A stretch of DNA of 64,000 nt from Streptacidiphilus melanogenes. Its GTDB lineage: Bacteria; Actinomycetota; Actinomycetes; Streptomycetales; Streptomycetaceae. Under the pieces are notes generated by a model. The model was given only the letters and a program-made list of their open reading frames with translations. It was not told the origin of the DNA and ran no database searches. The translations under genes were made by a program, and so were the position numbers. Below, in pieces: positions 42,263 to 50,144 of this stretch (its first letter is position 1; the number at the start of each line of letters is the position of its first letter). The stretch is taken from assembly GCF_000787835.1 (NCBI RefSeq), contig NZ_BBPP01000014.1, positions 1-64,000 on the forward strand. The letters run 5' to 3'.

Positions 42263-42484
42263 CGCGCGGTCTGCCAGCCGTTGGTGACGGTCCACGGGCG
42301 TTGGGACACGACCTTCAGCATGTGCGTGCCGGCCCCGCTCACGGTCGAGCTGGACGAGCCCATCGCGCCGAGCTCGTTCACGGGGATGTCGCAGTCGCGA
42401 GCAGGCTTTCCTCGTCACCGACCGCACGCGCGAAGGCGACCAGCTTTGTGTGCGCCTCGTCGCAAACGGTGAGGGGCAGCCTGG
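42263..42484 (-). other. Gap with possible gene remnants
   Basis: No intact gene. On the minus strand the bases just below 42484 read LPLTVCDEAHTKLVAFARAV and end in a stop after some 35 codons, without a start. Lower down another short frame reads VNELGAMGSSSSTVSG. These look like decayed coding fragments, but I recognise no family. Confidence 0.35.
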
Positions 42485-42763
42485 TCAGTGCTGAATCTCA
42501 GCCTCGGTGAGTACAGCGGCGCTGCATTTGCTCACCTCCACGGTGGGCTCATCGACCTTGCACCAGTCGAAGAGCTTGGTCACGCACTCCTGCGTGGCAG
42601 CGGTGTCCGGTTGGCTGACGCAGGCAGGTATGGCCGTGGTCGTGGGCCGGCCATGGGGTTCGCGCGTGAGAGCGACGACGATGACGAGGATCAGCCCGAG
42701 GATGAGCACGGCGCCGAGCCGGGCGAAGCGGTTGGTCGCGAGATTATGCAGAAGCAGGTACAT
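42485..42763 (-). CDS. Small membrane protein of unknown function
   Basis: A 92-residue protein with one hydrophobic helix (about 15-32, FARLGAVLILGLILVIVV) and a 55-residue extracytoplasmic or periplasm-facing tail with four Cys (PACVSQ, QECVTK, DWCKVD, SKCSAA), likely two disulfides. ATG 42763 has GGGGGA eight bases upstream; TATGAT about 45 bases higher on its strand is a possible -10. Codon use is less GC-biased than in neighbours (CATAAT, ACA), suggesting acquired DNA. It lies among gene fragments. Confidence 0.6.
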   Translation of the reverse strand: MYLLLHNLATNRFARLGAVLILGLILVIVVALTREPHGRPTTTAIPACVSQPDTAATQECVTKLFDWCKVDEPTVEVSKCSAAVLTEAEIQH

Positions 42764-42969
42764 CGGATCCCCCGGTGATAGCCCTCGTCAGGGCGAGCTT
42801 CGGGTGATCATACGGGTCGGCTCGCTGACGAACGCGAGGCGTGATCCCTCTTCTGGAGTCCCCGAGAGCCGGCGAAGGCGACGTCCACGGTGCGAAGCAC
42901 CGCAGCGGGCTGCCCGCGACGAGCGCAGGAGCGTTGCAGGGCACCACGGCCGGTGCGCGGACGCGGTGA

Positions 42970-43742
42970 AGTGCGGGCCCTCCCAGGAGATCGGACAAGG
43001 GCTGCGGCGGCAGATCGGCTGGCTGTCCGCACTGCTCGGAAACCTCGCCCACCACCTCGCCGACAGCAGCGGGGCCAGAACCCACCTCACACTTGCGGTC
43101 GACCTCGGCACGCGCATCGACGAGCCGCACCTGGCAGCGTGGGCATCCGGCGCGCTCGCCATGGTCGCCGCCTTCGAGCAGGACTACGCGCGGGCCCTTG
43201 ACCACGCCCACGCGGGCCTCGAGCGGGCACCACAAGGGCTCCGCCGAGCACAACTCCTCGGGTGGGCCCAGTTGCCTGCGCTCGCCGGCCTCGGTGACGC
43301 TGACATGGTCGACGAGGTCTTGGCCGAGGCGGACGCGATCCTCGAGACGGCGACGGAGATGCCGGGCCGCTTCGGCTATGACCTTGCCGAGCATCGTCTG
43401 CATGCTGCGGAGGCGAACCTGACGTTGCGCCGCTACGACCGGGCGGCGAGGATCGCCGAGGCTTCGATCGCGGCGAAGACTCCGTACAGCCCGGGGTGGG
43501 CTGCGGCCACGCTGGTGCTGGCCCTGGCCGAGTCGTCGGCTCGACCAGACGAGGCAGCGCGGCGCGCGCTGGACATCCTGGATCGGATTCCGGCAGCGCG
43601 CCTGCGGGCGACGTCGAGGTCGCGGCTGGCCCGCTTGGACCGGATCCTGGCCGGGGTGGAAGCGGCACCAGTACGGGATCTTGCCGAGCGCGTCCGGGCG
43701 CTGCCGCCGCCGATCACGGAGGACGGCACCGCGACCGTTTGA
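42970..43742 (+). pseudogene. 5'-truncated TPR-containing regulator (C-terminal half)
   Basis: The frame from about 42970 to TGA 43742 codes some 255 residues of coherent helical repeats: QIGWLSALLGNLAHHLAD, AAWASGALAMVAAFEQDYAR, YDLAEHRLHAAEANLTLRRY and AGWAAATLVLA-like units. This pattern is the TPR-rich C-terminal half of streptomycete helix-turn-helix (XRE) regulators. No helix-turn-helix precedes it, and upstream sequence in this frame reads as non-protein (RRRRRPRCEAPQRAARDERR) and runs antisense to the small membrane gene. I find no convincing start. It is best seen as a truncated gene, although a short TPR protein from an internal GTG cannot be excluded. Confidence 0.55.
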
Positions 43743-43787
43743 GGTCGTCGCCGGAAGCTGGTGCGAGAGACGGAAGGCGGCTGAGGG

Positions 43788-44171
43788 ATGGTGCAAGGAG
43801 AGAGCCCGGGCGGGGGTGCGGCTGAGCATCCGGCCGTGGGCTTCCTGTGGGAGGCGCACGCGGAGGCGGTGGAGCGGGCGAGGGCGGCGAGTGAGCCGGC
43901 GCTGCTGTTGTGGCCCACGCATCCGGTGGAGTTCCTGCTGGCCGGGCAGGAGGTGAACACGTCGGAGACGCGGGCGGCGGAGGCGCACATCCGGTTGCAC
44001 ATGCCGGAGGCGGTGCTGGTGCGGGTGGAGGCGGAGCGGGGCATTCTCACCGAGCATGCGGACGCCGGCGGCCGCTGTGCCGTCTGCCTGGACCCCGCAG
44101 CGGACCGGCGGCGGGAGTGGCCGTGCCCGACCGTTCTGGGGTTGGCGAGGGCGTGGGGCTGGCAGGGCTGA
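43788..44171 (+). CDS. DUF6221-like small protein
   Basis: A 127-residue protein whose C-terminal half (LVRVEAERGILTEHADAG, CAVCLDP, WPCPTVLGLARAW) fits the pattern of DUF6221-type proteins common in Streptomyces, with three Cys and a His that might bind metal. The function is unknown. The start is uncertain: ATG 43788 has its GAGGG too close, and GTG 43836 before GFLWEAHAEA is an alternative. It follows the TPR remnant by 45 bases in the same direction; DUF6221 genes often accompany helix-turn-helix regulators in accessory regions. Confidence 0.6.
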   Translation: MVQGESPGGGAAEHPAVGFLWEAHAEAVERARAASEPALLLWPTHPVEFLLAGQEVNTSETRAAEAHIRLHMPEAVLVRVEAERGILTEHADAGGRCAVCLDPAADRRREWPCPTVLGLARAWGWQG

Positions 44172-44196
44172 CGTGGCGTCACCCCGGCTGGCTTCG

Positions 44197-45015
44197 TCAG
44201 GCGGTCGGTGCTTCCAGGAAGTCCAGTACCAGCGGGCTTGCGACCTCGCGGAACTCCTCGAAGTAGGCGTGCCGCGCGTCGGGGATCAGGTGCATGCGCG
44301 CGTTCGGGATGCGTTGCGTCAGCAGCGGGGCGTTGGCGGTCGGGTTGAAGAGGTCCGCCGTGCCGTGGACGACGAGGGTCGGGGCGGTGATGTCGGGCAG
44401 CACCTCCCAGGCGTCGTGGCGGCGGCTGGCGGTGAGGTGGCGGCCGCGCGCGTAGGCGGGCATGTGCGGGTCGCCGGTGGTGCCGTACGGGCCGGGGTGG
44501 GTGGCCAGCCAGGTGGGCGTGTACATCAGGTCGAGCAGCGTGGCGCGGGCCGCGCGCTGGTCGCGTGAGGCGAGCGCGGTGCTGACGGACCGGTCCCGCT
44601 CGAAGCCGTGCAGACCGCCGGGCGAGGTGCAGCCGAGGACGAGCCGGCGCACCCGCGAGGGGTGCCGCGCCGCGAGCCACTGGGCCACCCGGCCGCCCAT
44701 CGAGGTGCCGTAGACGTCCGCGCGGTCGATCCCGAGCGCGTCCAGGACGGCGACGACGTCCTCCGCGAAGCCCGGCGTGCTGTAGGGCACGTCGGGCTTG
44801 TCGCTTTCGCCGGTGCCGCGGTAGTCGAGCGTGACGGTCGTCCGCACGGCGTCGAAGTCCGCGCGGACGCTGTCCCACCAGTGGTGGCTGTTCGACTGGC
44901 CCGAGAGCAGGACGAGCGGGAGGCCCGTCCCGGCCACGCCGCCGTCGCCGCTGTCACCCTGGCCGTGGACCTGGTAGGCGATACGGGTCCCGTCGGGCGC
45001 GGCGGCGTACGGCAT
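44197..45015 (-). CDS. Alpha/beta-hydrolase
   Basis: A 272-residue hydrolase. The nucleophile elbow is GTSMGGR, the oxyanion region is VLLSGQSNSHHWWDSV, the acid lies in VVHGTADLFNP, and the catalytic His is in PDARHAYFEE. The pattern LDYRGTGESDKPD is typical of the haloperoxidase/esterase group. No signal peptide. ATG 45015 has TCCGGGGG-like purines weakly upstream. It follows the MhuD-like gene by 20 bases, so the two are an operon. The substrate is unknown; the link to haem breakdown is only positional. Confidence 0.88.
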   Translation of the reverse strand: MPYAAAPDGTRIAYQVHGQGDSGDGGVAGTGLPLVLLSGQSNSHHWWDSVRADFDAVRTTVTLDYRGTGESDKPDVPYSTPGFAEDVVAVLDALGIDRADVYGTSMGGRVAQWLAARHPSRVRRLVLGCTSPGGLHGFERDRSVSTALASRDQRAARATLLDLMYTPTWLATHPGPYGTTGDPHMPAYARGRHLTASRRHDAWEVLPDITAPTLVVHGTADLFNPTANAPLLTQRIPNARMHLIPDARHAYFEEFREVASPLVLDFLEAPTA

Positions 45016-45035
45016 CGGTGCTGGACTCCGGGGGC

Positions 45036-45380
45036 TCAGGCGGACTTCGGAGCGGCCTGCTGGACGACCTCGAAGGACCAGAGCGTTGAACCCGTCGCGG
45101 CGGGCCTCGGCGCGCCGCCGCCCTCGCCCTGCGGGCGACCGCCCTGGCCGCCGGTGTGCGCGGCCTGCATCGGGCCGGACATCCAGGCCTGGTAGTCCTC
45201 CTCGCTGCGCCAACGCGTGTACACCAGGTACTGGTCGGTGCCCTCGACCGGGCGCAGCAGCTCGAACCACTCGAAGCCGTCGGAGCTCTCCACCGCGCCC
45301 GCGCGGGAGGCAAATCGCTGCTCCAGGGTGGCGCGCATCTCCGTCGGGACGGTGAGCGCGTTGATCTTGACGATGCTCAT
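45036..45380 (-). CDS. MhuD-type haem-degrading monooxygenase (ABM domain)
   Basis: A 114-residue ferredoxin-like ABM-fold protein close to mycobacterial MhuD: MSIVKINALTVP aligns with its start, and the residues needed for haem breakdown, Asn7, Trp66 and His75, fall at the same numbers (VKIN, QAWMSGP, QAAH). Such enzymes open haem and release iron. An insertion of about ten Gly/Arg/Glu residues follows His75, before ATGSTLWSFEVV. ATG 45380 lies six bases after CAAGAT on its strand, a possible leaderless promoter. It is the first gene of an operon with the hydrolase. Confidence 0.85.
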   Translation of the reverse strand: MSIVKINALTVPTEMRATLEQRFASRAGAVESSDGFEWFELLRPVEGTDQYLVYTRWRSEEDYQAWMSGPMQAAHTGGQGGRPQGEGGGAPRPAATGSTLWSFEVVQQAAPKSA

Positions 45381-45570
45381 GGCCCCATCTTGCCAGGCCG
45401 GGGGCGTCGATCCGCCGAGGAGAGCGCTTGGCGGGGCGTCACCCCCTGCCTGGCCGGGCTGGGGGGACGCCCCGTCTGTTGGACGTACGAGGCGCGGGGC
45501 CGGTTCCCGCTGCGCGTGATGTGCGTCACCTTTTCGGGGCGGAGACCGCCACGAACCGTCGCGGCGTCCC

Positions 45571-45576
45571 TAGAGT
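45571..45576 (+). promoter_or_regulatory. -10 box of a probable leaderless promoter
   Basis: TAGAGT ends eight bases before GTG 45585 of the maleylpyruvate-isomerase-family gene, which has no ribosome-binding site. Confidence 0.5.
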
Positions 45577-45584
45577 GCGGAGCC

Positions 45585-46325
45585 GTGGCAATCGATCTTC
45601 CTGAAGACCACCTCGCCCTGCTGGCCTCGGTCGACGGCGCGGCCGCTCGACTGCTCGCGACGGTGGACGCCCTGACGGACCGCCAGGCAGAGGCCGGTTC
45701 CGCCCTGCCCGGGTGGAGCCGGGGGCATGTGATCACTCATATAGCGCGCAGCGCGGACGTCTACCGCTGGTTGCTGGGGCTGGCGCGGACCGGGGTCGAG
45801 CCGGGCCCGCGCGCCGACGCGGCCACGCTCGAACGCGCCCTGCGCGACGGCGCGCGCAGGCCCGCCGCCGAGCTGGCGGCGGACCTGCGCGGCAGTCTCG
45901 ACGCGTTGCGGGAGGCCGCGGCCGAGATGCCGGGGGAGCGGTGGCCGACGCTGGTCAGCGCGCTCGCGGGGTGGCGGCACCCGGCCTGGTTCGTCCTGCA
46001 CCGGGCCCGGCGCGAGATCGAGACCCACCACGTCGACCTCGCGGTCGGGTACACCGCCGCCGACTGGCCCGAGGACTACGTGGCCTGGGCGCTCGACGCC
46101 ACCCTCACCGCGCTCGGGGCGCGCGCCTTCCCCCTCGCCCGGGTGGAGGCGGTCGACCTCGGCCGGGTGTGGAACCCGGCTCCGGAGGGGCCCGCCGTCA
46201 TGGGGCCGGGCCATGAGCTGCTCGCCTGGCTCAGCGGACGTGCGGACGGCGCCGGCCTCGTCACGGACGGGCCGCTGCCGAGCCCGCCGCCGTGGCCGCA
46301 GCCGCCGGTTCCGGGGTGGGGCTGA
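45585..46325 (+). CDS. Mycothiol-dependent maleylpyruvate isomerase-family protein
   Basis: A 246-residue DinB/MDMPI-fold protein. The N-terminal four-helix bundle has SRGHVITHIARSADVYRWL, and REIETHHVDLAVGY supplies the Glu and His that with the first His bind a metal in this family. The C-terminal part (about 165-225) is the SCP2-like MDMPI_C domain. Members use mycothiol, the actinobacterial thiol, in isomerisation or detoxification. GTG 45585 is supported by the upstream -10. Its last 65 bases overlap the end of the convergent UbiA gene. Confidence 0.88.
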   Translation: MAIDLPEDHLALLASVDGAAARLLATVDALTDRQAEAGSALPGWSRGHVITHIARSADVYRWLLGLARTGVEPGPRADAATLERALRDGARRPAAELAADLRGSLDALREAAAEMPGERWPTLVSALAGWRHPAWFVLHRARREIETHHVDLAVGYTAADWPEDYVAWALDATLTALGARAFPLARVEAVDLGRVWNPAPEGPAVMGPGHELLAWLSGRADGAGLVTDGPLPSPPPWPQPPVPGWG

Positions 46326-47418
46326 GCGGTGCCTCCTCCGCCGTCGGCACGCGCAGCGCGAGACGGTTGCGCGGGCCGTGCCGCAGCATCGTCGCGGCCT
46401 GAACGAGCGTCAGGGCCGTGAGGGCCAGCAGCATGCCGCTCTGCGCCCAGCCGGGCCAGTGCACGGCGGGCATCGACTCGTGCGCCAGCAGGGCCAGCAG
46501 CAGCCCACGCCCGACGATCGCGGCGGCGCTGATGCGCAGCGCCTCCCGACGCGGGTGGTCGTCGCGCGCGATGCCGTGCAGCAGCCACAGCGTCACGGCC
46601 AGATGGACGGCCGTCACGCCGACCAGGGTTCCGGTGCGGTGCGGCGCGCCCGCGAGCAGCAGGACGGCCCCGGCCGTCCAACAGACCGCACTGAACCGGC
46701 AGGTCCAGACGCGTCCGTGCCGCAGCAGGAAGGTGCGCTTGCCGAAGAGCGCGTCGCCGAGCACATCGCGGAAGTCCTTGAGCAGGATCCGGCCGATGAA
46801 GCCGACGTACAGGCCCGCGAGGAGCAGGCCGTCGCCTCCGGACCGGGCCGTCGGGGGCGCGGCGAGGCGTCCGACGAGGTAGGGCACGGCGACGTAGCAC
46901 GCCGGCAGGACCAGGGAGGCGACGGCGCCGCGTGCGGACAGCCGGACCGGTGGCAGCGAGTACGCCGCGCTGACGACGAGCCCGGTCGCCACGGTGAGGG
47001 CGGGCCCCCAGCCGAGCGACGCGGCCGACGCGAGCGCCATCACGCCCGCGACGGCGGCCGCGATCGTCAACTGCCACCGCAGACCCCGGCCTTGGCCGCG
47101 CCCCTCGCCCATGCCTCCGGCCAGCGGGCGGCTCGGGTCGCCGGGCAGGTTGACCCGGTCGACGTGTTCGTCGGCCAGGTCGTTGACCGCCACGGAGAAG
47201 ACCAGGAACGCCGCGACCGGCAGCAGGACCCGGGCGAGCAGCAGCCGGTCCTCGCCGTGTCCCGTCCCGGTGAGGCCGAGCACGGCGTAGACCGCGAGCA
47301 GGACGAAGACGGGCGGGCGGCTCAGGGCGAGCAGGAGGCGCAGCCGGGCCGTCAGGTCCGCGCGGGTCAGCCCGGGGGGCGTCAGGGCCGGACGGAGCGG
47401 CTCCCTTCGGGCCCTCAT
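46261..47418 (-). CDS. UbiA-family prenyltransferase
   Basis: A 385-residue, multi-helix membrane enzyme. The first Asp-rich motif NDLADEHVD and the second KDFRDVLGD coordinate Mg and the prenyl diphosphate, as in UbiA enzymes that join isoprenoid chains to aromatic or lipid acceptors. Hydrophobic helices alternate through the whole chain; the last 40 residues are a Pro/Ala tail. ATG 47418 overlaps the stop of the preceding small gene (ATGA). No quinone or terpenoid cluster is near, so the acceptor is open. Confidence 0.9.
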   Translation of the reverse strand: MRARREPLRPALTPPGLTRADLTARLRLLLALSRPPVFVLLAVYAVLGLTGTGHGEDRLLLARVLLPVAAFLVFSVAVNDLADEHVDRVNLPGDPSRPLAGGMGEGRGQGRGLRWQLTIAAAVAGVMALASAASLGWGPALTVATGLVVSAAYSLPPVRLSARGAVASLVLPACYVAVPYLVGRLAAPPTARSGGDGLLLAGLYVGFIGRILLKDFRDVLGDALFGKRTFLLRHGRVWTCRFSAVCWTAGAVLLLAGAPHRTGTLVGVTAVHLAVTLWLLHGIARDDHPRREALRISAAAIVGRGLLLALLAHESMPAVHWPGWAQSGMLLALTALTLVQAATMLRHGPRNRLALRVPTAEEAPLSPTPEPAAAATAAGSAAARP

Positions 47419-47645
47419 TTGTTCGCCGCCCACTGGTGCATGCCGACGTAGACCAGCACGATCCAGCCGATCACGGCCAGCCCGCCGACGACCAACACCA
47501 ACGTGAGGACGATCCCCATGGCGATGCCGAAGACCTCCCAGCCGGAGCGGGGGGAGCTGACCCGGACAGGATGGCTCGGGTCCGGGTACCAGCCGGTCCG
47601 GGGCCGCGCGTCCGGGCTGTCCGGCGGCGGTAGGTGATCGCGCAT
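47415..47645 (-). CDS. Small membrane protein encoded with the UbiA enzyme
   Basis: A 76-residue protein with a Pro-rich, polar N-terminus (RDHLPPPDSPDARPRTGWYP) and one long hydrophobic helix at about 38-65 (GIAMGIVLTLVLVVGGLAV). ATG 47645 is chosen for GGGAGG six bases upstream. Its stop overlaps the UbiA start, so both are translated together. No family is recognised; it may be an accessory subunit. Confidence 0.7.
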   Translation of the reverse strand: MRDHLPPPDSPDARPRTGWYPDPSHPVRVSSPRSGWEVFGIAMGIVLTLVLVVGGLAVIGWIVLVYVGMHQWAANK

Positions 47646-47702
47646 CAGTGCCTCCCGTGTCGGTATCCCGGGCAGCATGGCGCGGATCCTCCAGGCGGCG
47701 CA

Positions 47703-47718
47703 TGAGTACGCGTACTCA
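47703..47718. promoter_or_regulatory. Perfect 16-bp palindrome upstream of the UbiA operon
   Basis: TGAGTACGCGTACTCA, 58 bases upstream of the small membrane protein start. It is a good candidate operator for a dimeric repressor. Just beyond, an 18-base word GCAGTCCGGAGCGGGCGG is repeated directly at 47741 and 47770. Confidence 0.55.
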
Positions 47719-47786
47719 CCTTGCGCCCTTGACCGGCGCGGCAGTCCGGAGCGGGCGGGTCCCGGGAGGGCAGTCCGGAGCGGGCG

Positions 47787-47906
47787 GTGCAGGGACCGCG
47801 CTCCAACATCCTCGGCCTGGCGCTCGTCGCGGTGTCGGAGCTCGTGGGCTGCGGCGCTCAGGTCAACGCGATCGCGCCGGCCGCCCGCACCCGGATGACC
47901 GAGCAG
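47787..47906 (+). pseudogene. Fragment of a short-chain dehydrogenase gene
   Basis: Forty codons read NILGLALVAVSELV, then QVNAIAPAARTRMTEQ. The segment VNAIAPAARTRMTE is the conserved stretch after the active site of SDR oxidoreductases. No SDR sequence precedes it (no GXXXGXG or YXXXK), and the frame runs on antisense into the amidohydrolase gene. It is a decayed remnant inside the 306-base gap between the UbiA operon and the amidohydrolase. Confidence 0.65.
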
Positions 47907-47951
47907 GCCGCGCCGCCGCTGGGGCAGCGCCGGACGGGCGGATCGCGCGGC

Positions 47952-49583
47952 TCAGCCCAGCGAGGCGTCGCGGTGCGTGGGGCGGCCCGCGACGACGGTG
48001 AGCAGGACCGGGAGCGCGGCCAGGTCCGTGTCGGCGACGGCGAGCGGGTTCTGCGCGAAGACGGTCAGGTCGGCGCGGAAGCCGAGGGCGATCCGGCCCG
48101 CGCGGCTCTCGTCGCCTGCCGCCCAGGCCGGGTTGAGGGTGTAGCCCCGGAGCGCCTGGAGCGGGGTCAGCGCCTGCTCCGGCCCGTGCGGGGGCAGCGA
48201 GAGGTCGCTCGGACGGCGGTGCCGGGCCCCGGCCATGACGCCGAGCGGGGGGAACGGCGCGATCGGCCAGTCGGAGCCGAGCACGACCCGCACCCCCGCG
48301 TCCCACAGATCGCGACAGCGGAACGCCCGCGAGGCGCGCTCCTCGCCGAGGCGCCGCGACCAGTTGTCCGTGTGGTCGGCCCGCGTGTACTCGCAGCAGT
48401 GCGTCGGCTGCATCGACGCGGTGACGCCGAGCTCGGCGAAGCGCCGGACGGTGTCGTCCGGGACGGTCTCGATGTGCTCGACGCGGTGGCGGACCGCGCC
48501 TCCGTGCTCGGCGCACGCCCTCTCGACGGAGTCGAGGACGTGGCGGACGGCGGCGTCGCCGATGGCGTGGGTCGCCGTCGGCACGCCCGCCGCGTGGAGT
48601 TGCGTGACGACGCGCGAATAGGCCTCGGGATCGGGCCAGAAGGCGTGGGTGGACTGGCCGTGGCAGTCGGGCTGCTCCAGCCACGCGGTCCCGTTGTCGA
48701 CGGTGCCGTCCATGAACATCTTCACGCCCGCCACCTGCCAGAGCGCGCCGCCCCGACCCTGGAGCGCGATCAGCTCGGCGACGGCCCGCTGGTCGGCGCC
48801 CGGCTGGCACCACGGGGCGACGCGGACGCGCAGCGCGAGCTCGCCGCGCTCCTCCAGCTCGGCGTAGACGGCCAGGCTGTCGCCGACCGCGTCCATCGCG
48901 TGACCGCCGGTCAGACCGGTCGCCGCCATCCGGCGCAGCGCCTCGGCGGTCGCGTCGCGGATCTCGTCCTTGGTCGGCTTGGGCGCGACCGCCTCGACCA
49001 CCTCGCAGGCGGCGTCCTCCAGCAGCAGGCCGGTGGGCCTGCCGTGGGCGTCGCAGACGATCTCCGCGGACTGCTCGAAGGAGCGCGGCCCTTCGACGCG
49101 GGCCAGCTCCAGCGCGCGGGCGCTGGCGAGTTGGGAGTGGCCGTCGAAGAGGTCGAGCAGGGCCGGGATGCCGTCCAGCACCGGGCCGAGCGAGGCGGCG
49201 GCGACGGGCCGGTCGCCGAAGGTGTTCGGATCCAGGCCCCAGCCGCGCAGCCACGCGTCGGGCGCGAGGCCGTCGGCGGCCGCGGCCAGCGTCGCGCGGA
49301 CGCCGGTCAGGTCCGTGCAGCCCGAGAGGTCCACACCCCGGGTCCGCTCGGCGCCCGAGACCGGGTGCAGGTGGCCGTCGACCAGCCCCGGGGTGACGAC
49401 CGCGCCGCGCAGGTCGACGACGGTCGTGGCGGGACCGGCCAGGGCGCGCACGTCGTGGTCGTCCCCGAGCGCGACGATCTCGCCGCGGGCGGCGGCGAGC
49501 GCCGTCTGCGGCAGGAACGCCCCGGTCGCGGGATCGAGCAGACGCGCGGAGAGCAGGACGAGGTCGGGGTGGTCGGCGTACAC
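47952..49583 (-). CDS. YtcJ-like amidohydrolase (Amidohydro_3)
   Basis: A 543-residue metal-dependent hydrolase. The metal-binding HXH is in VTPGLVDGHLHPVSG, a carboxylated-Lys region follows at VAGVKMFMDGTVDNGTAW, further His are in THAIGDAAVRHVL and HRVEHIETV, and the catalytic Asp in VVLGSDWPIAPF. This pattern is the YtcJ/exoenzyme regulatory protein group, with unknown substrates, probably amides or imides. GTG 49583 has AAGGAG eight bases upstream; the frame is open further into the repeat region. It ends opposite the SDR fragment. Confidence 0.9.
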   Translation of the reverse strand: MYADHPDLVLLSARLLDPATGAFLPQTALAAARGEIVALGDDHDVRALAGPATTVVDLRGAVVTPGLVDGHLHPVSGAERTRGVDLSGCTDLTGVRATLAAAADGLAPDAWLRGWGLDPNTFGDRPVAAASLGPVLDGIPALLDLFDGHSQLASARALELARVEGPRSFEQSAEIVCDAHGRPTGLLLEDAACEVVEAVAPKPTKDEIRDATAEALRRMAATGLTGGHAMDAVGDSLAVYAELEERGELALRVRVAPWCQPGADQRAVAELIALQGRGGALWQVAGVKMFMDGTVDNGTAWLEQPDCHGQSTHAFWPDPEAYSRVVTQLHAAGVPTATHAIGDAAVRHVLDSVERACAEHGGAVRHRVEHIETVPDDTVRRFAELGVTASMQPTHCCEYTRADHTDNWSRRLGEERASRAFRCRDLWDAGVRVVLGSDWPIAPFPPLGVMAGARHRRPSDLSLPPHGPEQALTPLQALRGYTLNPAWAAGDESRAGRIALGFRADLTVFAQNPLAVADTDLAALPVLLTVVAGRPTHRDASLG

Positions 49584-50144
49584 GGACGGAACTCCTTCGA
49601 GGGGGGTGGGTTGAGCGTGCGGCGGGGCGAAGGCGCAGGGGCGGCTTGGCCCACCTGGTCCGGGGCCGTTCGCATCGGTCGGTCCGGGGCCGTCCGTGCC
49701 GGTCCGAGCCGGTCGGTCCGGGCCTCGCGGGGCGCGCGGTCGGTGTGGCCGTGCGGCGGGCGCGGGGCAGGCGGCTTGGTCCGCCTGGTCCGTCTGGCCC
49801 GGGTCTGTTCGCATCGGTCGGTTCGGGGCCGTCCGTGCTGGTCCGAGCCGGTTGGTCCGGGCCTCGCGGGGCGCGCGGTCGGTGCGGCCGTGCGGTGGGC
49901 GCGGCGCAGGCGGGCCGTCTCGTGAACCCGCCTCAGCGGCCCGGTGTCCCGCTCCTCCCCGAGCCGGCACGGGCCCGGGTTGTCCGGAGGTCCGGAGGTC
50001 GAGGGCACCGCCCGGCCGACGGCAGGGGAGGAAGCCCGCTGATCTCCCCGCCCGAGGCAGTCGGGGCGGGGGCGGCCCCCGGGCGTGTGCGGGCGCCGGG
50101 TCGCCGTCCGGCCGGAGGCCTGGGTGGGCCCTCGGCTCCCCGCC
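49584..50144. other. Gap holding GC-rich repeats
   Basis: No gene supported in these 561 bases between the amidohydrolase start and the TetR gene end. Frames on both strands are open but have Pro/Arg/Gly-rich repetitive products. It holds a tandem repeat (separate entry) and CGGAGGTCCGGAGGTC at about 49985. Confidence 0.5.
49669..49913. repeat. Tandem duplication, period 139 bp
   Basis: The 106-base copies 49669-49774 and 49808-49913 differ at about six positions and both begin TTCGCATCGGTCGG. The intervening part resembles the stretch before the first copy (about 49634-49668). The period is not a multiple of three, so it is not a protein repeat. Confidence 0.8.

Noticed and set aside
42112..42381. 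An 89-codon minus-strand frame over the end of the VKOR gene and its terminator
   Set aside because: It runs through a strong hairpin and the VKOR coding end; no ribosome-binding site and no family match.
47952..49970. An N-terminal extension of the amidohydrolase through the tandem repeat
   Set aside because: The 139-base repeat period breaks any protein repeat, and GTG 49583 with AAGGAG is a proper start at the domain boundary.
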